Shown here piece by piece: positions 16,032-19,761 of a stretch of DNA of 19,761 bases (its first letter is position 1; every line of letters starts with the position of its first letter). The notes under the pieces were generated by a model. The model ran no database searches and was not told the DNA's origin. It saw only the letters and a program-made list of their open reading frames with translations. Made by a program: the position numbers and the translations under genes. Where the stretch lies: positions 1-19,761 of the forward strand of contig JAQGOE010000229.1 in assembly GCA_028293725.1 (NCBI GenBank), written 5' to 3'. This DNA is from Gammaproteobacteria bacterium (GTDB lineage: Bacteria; Pseudomonadota; Gammaproteobacteria; Steroidobacterales; Steroidobacteraceae).

Positions 16032-16860
16032 TCTTGGTCGTATCGTAGGTTCCGAGGCCCGGCTTGAAGGTCTTGTCGTCGAGGAATTGTTTCATGGCCA
16101 CGTGCCGGCCATCGGACTTATCGTGCCAATTCAGGGCTTCCTGCGCACGGATCAGGTACTCCTCGGCGTTTTGGTAAGTCATCTCGCGCACGCGCCGCAC
16201 GGCGTCCTTGGTCGCCTTAGCGGTGAACGGATTCTTTTTCAACAGCTTGTTGGCCACCTCGATTACGCGCGCCTCGAGCTTATCGGCCGGCAGCGACTCG
16301 TTGACCAATCCTGCGGCCTCAGCGTCCCTGCCAGTGAGGTTCTCACCCAGGAGCGCGTGATACATGGCCTTGCGCATCGGCATGAGCTCGACAGCGACCT
16401 TGGTAGCGCCGCCGCCGGGCAGAATGCCCCAGTTGATTTCCGACAGGCCAAACTGCGCATCGTCCGAGCAGAACGCGAGATCGCAGGCGAAGAGCGGGCC
16501 GTAGGCGCCGCCAAAACACCAGCCGTTGATCATTGCGATGGTCGGTTTCTGATAGTTACGCAGCCGCTCCCACCATGTATAGGCCTCGCGCTGTGAGTTG
16601 CGCACGCCCGGAAGCCCCTGCGCTTCGGTCTCACGGAAGTATTCCTTCAGATCCATGCCGGCCGACCAGGCATCGCCCTCGCCGGTGAGCACCAACACGC
16701 CCACATCGTCGCGGAACTCCAGCTCGCCGATCACGCGCAGCATCTGCCGATTCAGCTTTGGGCTCATGCAGTTGCGCTTTTCCGGGCGGTTGAACTTAAC
16801 CCACGCAATGCCGCCGCGTACGGTTGAACTGACTGTATCGGCTTCGGCTCGCGAGGTCAT
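16024..16860 (-). CDS. ech: Feruloyl-/p-hydroxycinnamoyl-CoA hydratase-lyase (crotonase family)
   Basis: The family hydrates feruloyl-, caffeoyl- or p-coumaroyl-CoA and cleaves the product to the benzaldehyde (for example vanillin) plus acetyl-CoA, in the cytoplasm. The 278 residues match the known length of about 276. Diagnostic stretches are RPEKRN near 25-30, SAGMDLKEYFRE (M69, Y74), KPTIAMINGWCFGGAYGP (oxyanion region 113-122), FGLSEINWGI with catalytic E141 and W144, GLVNES, and the C-terminal KQFLDDKTFKPGL. ATG at 16860 was chosen because GGAG lies 6 nt upstream; ATG at 16866 overlaps that site. The loop after E141 reads LPGGGATK rather than PPGNLVSK, and Ser123 of the Pseudomonas enzyme is Gly121, so substrate range may differ. 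Divergent MarR control fits hydroxycinnamate induction. Confidence 0.87.
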   Translation of the reverse strand: MTSRAEADTVSSTVRGGIAWVKFNRPEKRNCMSPKLNRQMLRVIGELEFRDDVGVLVLTGEGDAWSAGMDLKEYFRETEAQGLPGVRNSQREAYTWWERLRNYQKPTIAMINGWCFGGAYGPLFACDLAFCSDDAQFGLSEINWGILPGGGATKVAVELMPMRKAMYHALLGENLTGRDAEAAGLVNESLPADKLEARVIEVANKLLKKNPFTAKATKDAVRRVREMTYQNAEEYLIRAQEALNWHDKSDGRHVAMKQFLDDKTFKPGLGTYDTTKIG

Positions 16861-16897
16861 GGTCATCTCCAGGCTAATGGGCGTGGAAGACAGTTCT

Positions 16898-16918
16898 ATC
16901 ATATAACTGATTCGGTTA
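16898..16918. promoter_or_regulatory. Inverted repeat (operator) and -10 between ech and marR
   Basis: TAACTGATTCGGTTA at 16904-16918 is a 15-bp inverted repeat of TAACYGA arms around one central base, with one mismatch per arm. Immediately next to it on the minus strand, TATGAT (16903..16898) is a good -10 for ech, about 38 nt before its start codon. No good -35 is seen. Operators of this size between divergent marR and target genes are the norm for the family. Inference: the divergent MarR protein binds here and controls both directions. Confidence 0.55.
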
Positions 16919-16929
16919 CCATCGGGCCC

Positions 16930-17388
16930 ATGAAAACCCGGTCTCGAGCTTCCCTGCAGGAACCCCTTCTCGGCCTGACGGGCTACGTGCTGCGCCGCGC
17001 ATCGATCGCCACCCTGGCCGAGTTCAGTCAGCGGCTGGCGCCCCTGGATCTGCGCCCGGTAGACGCGGCGCTGCTGGTCCTGCTCGGCGCCGCGCCCCAG
17101 GTTACCCACAGTGAAGCCGCCGCAACCTTGGGGTTACGGCGACCGAACCTCGTGCCTGTCGTGGCGGGGCTGCAAAAGCGCGGCCTCCTCGAGCGCAAGC
17201 GTGTCGATTTCCGTTCCGAGGGCCTTGTGCTAACTCAACAGGGGGAGGCGCTACTGAAGAAAGTCCGCCGGATTATCGCGCTTCACGAAGAGCAGCTGAT
17301 CGAGCGCGTGCCGCCGGAGTTGCGTCCGATGGTTCTGCCGATCCTCATGGCGCTGTGGGGTCATGGCGATGAGGCGCGGTCGCGTTAG
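16930..17388 (+). CDS. MarR-family regulator divergent from ech (FerC/CouR/HcaR-like by context)
   Basis: This is a dimeric winged-helix regulator of 152 residues. The DNA-binding region is about 40-100: LRPVDAALLVLLGAAPQVTH, then AAATLGLRRPNLVPVVAGLQ and the wing KRVDFRSEGLVLTQQGE. The usual acidic-Arg wing signature is reduced to DFRSEGL, which keeps the Asp-x-Arg core. MarR proteins beside hydroxycinnamate genes (FerC, FerR, CouR, HcaR) release DNA when they bind hydroxycinnamoyl-CoA thioesters, so the same ligand class is proposed by context. ATG at 16930 has no clear ribosome binding site and lies 11 nt past the inverted repeat. It is convergent with the PQQ dehydrogenase gene. Confidence 0.88.
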   Translation: MKTRSRASLQEPLLGLTGYVLRRASIATLAEFSQRLAPLDLRPVDAALLVLLGAAPQVTHSEAAATLGLRRPNLVPVVAGLQKRGLLERKRVDFRSEGLVLTQQGEALLKKVRRIIALHEEQLIERVPPELRPMVLPILMALWGHGDEARSR

Positions 17389-17403
17389 ATTCAGGTGTCC
17401 ATT

Positions 17404-17441
17404 GGACTGCGGCCGGCGCGTGTCCGGAACGCCGCTAGTCC
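17404..17441. terminator. Hairpin between convergent marR and PQQ dehydrogenase genes
   Basis: GGACTGCGGC (17404-17413) pairs with GCCGCTAGTCC (17431-17441) to give ten base pairs with one bulged T and a 17-nt loop. It lies in the 66-nt gap between two converging stop codons, which suits a bidirectional terminator. There is no T-tract, so it may act weakly or with Rho. Confidence 0.45.
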
Positions 17442-17454
17442 CAGTCGACTCATC

Positions 17455-19605
17455 TCAGCGACCCGCAGTTGGCGCTGACGCTTGGGGTGCGCATGTGGTA
17501 CCGCCAAGTGTGACTTGCCCCAGCGCGGGGAGTTCGGCGGTTGGAAACGGCTGCAGTGAGTTGCCAGCCGGCGGCACGCAGTCATAGTTCAGCATAAAGG
17601 CCATGACCGCCGCATAGTCATCCGCTGGTAGGGAGCCGGGAGCCGTGAGCGGCATCGATTGCGTCACGACACTGCGCAGTTGCGTGGCAGTGAGGTGCGA
17701 GTGACCGAAGCCCGGCCCGGTGAGCGCCGGCGCCGAAAGGCCCTGCAAATTGGCGCCGTGGCACGCCGCACATGCCTTTGCGTAGACTTCGCTACCCCGT
17801 GCGACCTGTTGCATGGTGTATGGCGCAGAGCCTGTTGAGCGGGTCGGAGGCTCCGCGGATTGGTTGCCACCCTGGGGCGCTTTAGCGAGTGCCACTTGGC
17901 CAGTCGCCTCATTCACAATGGTGGGGGCGGAGCCCAGCCGGTAGGCGATCACGCGGCTGCCTTGGGAAGCAGGCAGGTTCGGAGTCTGTTGGTTTCCAGC
18001 TTCACCGACCACCACGGTCAGATACTCGTTACCATTGAGCCAGTACGCGGAAATTGGAGCCACTACAGCCGATCCGGTGAATTCCTTCCAGTACTGACGG
18101 CCCGATGATGCGTCGAACGCGTATAAGTTGCCTCCCACGTCGCTTGTAAAGGCGAGCCCCGTCGCGGTGATCAGCACTCCGCCCTCCGCGGGGTAGGGCA
18201 GCGCGTTGCGCCAGCGAATCTTTCCCGTGCTGACGTCGATAGATGTCAACATTCCCGTTCCGTTCTGACGTTTCGGAAGAGGTCCACCCGTGTACGGTTG
18301 GCCCGGGATGTACTGTGGATCGTCGCTTGTGATCTTCCAGATGGCACATTCTTCCGTGCTAGGCACGATAAACGAATTGCTGTTGGGGTCGTACGTGCCG
18401 CCATTCCACTCGATCCCGCCGCCATGATTGGGGCACGCTGCGGTGCCGTCGCGGCTGGGTTGGGTATTCAGTCCGGCCTGATTGTCGAGTGCCAGACGGT
18501 GCACGACCTTGCCGGTGGTGCGATCCATCACCAGGAAATTCCCCGCCTTGTCGCCAACCGCCACGAGCGGGCGTGTCTGACCCGCTACCCGGCCGTCGAA
18601 AAGGACGGGAATCATGGCGGGATCGTCGTCGTGCGTGTCGTTCTGCAGGATCTGGTAGTACCACTTTATCTTCGGCTGTGGGCCGGAGATGTCGAGGGCG
18701 ACGAGCGAATCCGTATACAGATTCCTGCCTTCCCGACCCTTGAGGACCATGTCGGGGCCGGGATTGCCGGGCGCCACGAACAAGATGTCGTTGGCCTGGT
18801 CGAGCGCCACTCCACTCCACACGGCGCCCCCGCCGTGCCGCCAGGACTCACCGGGCCAGGTTTCGTGGCCGGGCTGTCCAGGGCCCGGGATGGTCTGCCA
18901 ATCCCACAGACGCCTACCATCCTTGATGCTGAAAGCGCTGACGAGCCCGAGTGTGCCGTCATCGCCACCCCCCGTGCCGAGGATGAGTTGGTTTTTGTAG
19001 ACGTACGCCGCCATGGAATAAAAGCTGTTGCTGGTATCCCGGCAGCCCTGCACATTCCATTGGCTCTTACCCGTCACCGCATCGAGCGCAATCACACGAC
19101 AGTCCTGTGTCGCGATGAATACCTTGCCGTCGGCAAGACCCACGCCACGGTTCACCGCGTACAGCAGCACGTATTGAGGGTTGTAGGGCGACTGCCACCG
19201 TAGCTTGCCATTATGCGCATCCAGCGCGAGCACCCCATCGTGCGGCGTCGAGAGATACATCGTACCGTTCCAGATCAGCGGCGCCGCCTCCTGTTCTCCG
19301 TCATCGGCAATGTTGGTCTTCCAGGCCATCCTCAACTTACTGACATTGAACTTGTCGATCTGCGTCAGTCCCGTGTAACGGTTTCCGGCGTAGGTCTTCG
19401 CGGGTAGAAGCCAATCGTCGTCATCGTGCGGGGCTTCGAGCAACGTTTCTGTGCCCGGGAAGTTCGCCGGGTGCAGGCGGTCCGGGTGGGCCGCTGCGCT
19501 CACGGGGCTGAAGATCGACAGCAAAGCGTCGGTCACGAGAAACAACACCGCCAGCACCACGATGGTCTGAGGACTCTGCAGGGCGGTTCGGATAAGAGGC
19601 CACAT
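17455..19605 (-). CDS. PQQ-dependent dehydrogenase with C-terminal cytochrome c domain (quinohemoprotein type)
   Basis: This is a periplasmic quinoprotein dehydrogenase that would pass electrons from PQQ to its own haem c. Residues 14-38 form a signal/anchor ending SAAA. An eight-bladed beta-propeller covers about 60-560 with blade motifs such as VLALDAHNGKLRW and LVALDISGPQPKIKW. A cytochrome c domain at 598-680 carries CAACH (612-616) and a likely axial Met651. PQQ-site residues kept are W263, N281, D326 and K353. Changed are the vicinal disulfide pair, replaced by L147-L148, and the metal-ligand Glu, replaced by D215. C169 and C188 could form another disulfide. ATG at 19605 has GGGAG 9 nt upstream and follows another gene by 15 nt. 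The substrate is unknown; an alcohol or aromatic alcohol is a guess from family and neighbours. Confidence 0.9.
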   Translation of the reverse strand: MWPLIRTALQSPQTIVVLAVLFLVTDALLSIFSPVSAAAHPDRLHPANFPGTETLLEAPHDDDDWLLPAKTYAGNRYTGLTQIDKFNVSKLRMAWKTNIADDGEQEAAPLIWNGTMYLSTPHDGVLALDAHNGKLRWQSPYNPQYVLLYAVNRGVGLADGKVFIATQDCRVIALDAVTGKSQWNVQGCRDTSNSFYSMAAYVYKNQLILGTGGGDDGTLGLVSAFSIKDGRRLWDWQTIPGPGQPGHETWPGESWRHGGGAVWSGVALDQANDILFVAPGNPGPDMVLKGREGRNLYTDSLVALDISGPQPKIKWYYQILQNDTHDDDPAMIPVLFDGRVAGQTRPLVAVGDKAGNFLVMDRTTGKVVHRLALDNQAGLNTQPSRDGTAACPNHGGGIEWNGGTYDPNSNSFIVPSTEECAIWKITSDDPQYIPGQPYTGGPLPKRQNGTGMLTSIDVSTGKIRWRNALPYPAEGGVLITATGLAFTSDVGGNLYAFDASSGRQYWKEFTGSAVVAPISAYWLNGNEYLTVVVGEAGNQQTPNLPASQGSRVIAYRLGSAPTIVNEATGQVALAKAPQGGNQSAEPPTRSTGSAPYTMQQVARGSEVYAKACAACHGANLQGLSAPALTGPGFGHSHLTATQLRSVVTQSMPLTAPGSLPADDYAAVMAFMLNYDCVPPAGNSLQPFPTAELPALGQVTLGGTTCAPQASAPTAGR

Positions 19606-19620
19606 CGCTTCGGTCTCCCT

Positions 19621-19761
19621 TCACGCCCGGCGAGCACAATAGCCACCGTGGTCGGGGCATAGAGTGGGAAGGAGCGGTTGCAGCCTGATTTCGCGGCGGC
19701 CGGCCTGTATTTCATCCGTAACAGTGCGGTCGTAGATCTCCTTGGCGTACATGCGGCTCGC
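19621..19761 (-). CDS. 3' end of an unidentified gene, cut by the right window edge
   Basis: The last 46 codons of a minus-strand frame are visible, entering from beyond the window and ending in TGA at 19623..19621, 15 nt before the PQQ dehydrogenase start. The reading begins ASRMYAKEIYDRTVTDEIQA and ends GGYCARRA. Third codon positions are GC-rich, as in the neighbouring genes. I do not recognise the family. The overlapping frame 19715-19533 runs into the dehydrogenase gene and is less likely. The spacing suggests cotranscription with the dehydrogenase, so the product could be a partner or an upstream pathway enzyme. Confidence 0.55.
   Translation of the reverse strand, partial: ASRMYAKEIYDRTVTDEIQAGRREIRLQPLLPTLCPDHGGYCARRA

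Noticed and set aside
16861..17109. N-terminal extension of ech back to 17109
   Set aside because: It runs through the divergent marR gene and the operator region. ATG at 16860 has a well-spaced GGAG and gives the family length.
18298..19203. A 301-codon plus-strand open frame inside the PQQ dehydrogenase
   Set aside because: It is antisense to a clear quinoprotein with intact propeller repeats and has no recognisable family pattern.
1..19761. Mobile-element, CRISPR, tRNA or toxin-antitoxin signatures
   Set aside because: No transposase or integrase motifs, no direct repeats in array, no cloverleaf or small paired-gene pattern was seen on reading both strands.

Overview
The window is GC-rich (roughly 60% by eye), densely packed, Gram-negative chromosomal DNA. 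Evidence for a didermic proteobacterium is the two outer-membrane efflux lipoproteins, an RND pump, an EmrAB pump and a periplasmic PQQ/cytochrome c dehydrogenase. I cannot fix the genus. No tRNA, rRNA, CRISPR array, insertion sequence or phage gene was seen.

Layout. (1) 1-1811: a LacI-family regulator, cut by the left edge, is divergent from a fumarylacetoacetate-hydrolase/2-keto-4-pentenoate-hydratase-like gene. A near-consensus sigma-70 promoter with a palindrome between -35 and -10 lies between them. (2) 1937-2917: a LysR-type regulator, convergent with what follows. (3) 9516-2975, minus strand: a tight operon of a LuxR/FixJ-type regulator with a degenerate receiver, a lipoprotein membrane-fusion protein, an RND permease and a NodT-type outer-membrane factor, with gaps of 10, 3 and 1 nt. 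The fusion-protein gene appears to start at CTG. (4) 14290-9605, minus strand: a second complete tripartite efflux operon of MarR regulator, EmrA, EmrB and outer-membrane factor, with gaps of 10, 21 and 8 nt. (5) 16860-14409, minus strand: a feruloyl-/p-hydroxycinnamoyl-CoA hydratase-lyase gene overlapping a D-aminopeptidase-like serine hydrolase gene. It is divergent from a MarR regulator (16930-17388), with a 15-bp inverted repeat between them. (6) 19761-17455, minus strand: the 3' end of an unidentified gene, then a PQQ dehydrogenase with a C-terminal cytochrome c domain and several non-standard active-site residues.

How the parts may work together (inference): the hydratase-lyase with its divergent MarR gene matches known hydroxycinnamate catabolic switches (FerC, FerR, CouR, HcaR), where a CoA thioester is the inducer. 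EmrAB and RND pumps often export phenolics and other amphipathic toxins. A plant-phenolic use-and-tolerance region is therefore a reasonable reading, but feruloyl-CoA synthetase and vanillin dehydrogenase are not in the window.

The most notable signals are a 10-bp element (GATTGTTCCA) at exactly the same distance from the start codon of the first gene of each efflux operon, the CTG start, the pseudo-receiver regulator heading an RND operon, the atypical PQQ site, and the coupling of a CoA hydratase-lyase to a D-aminopeptidase homologue.
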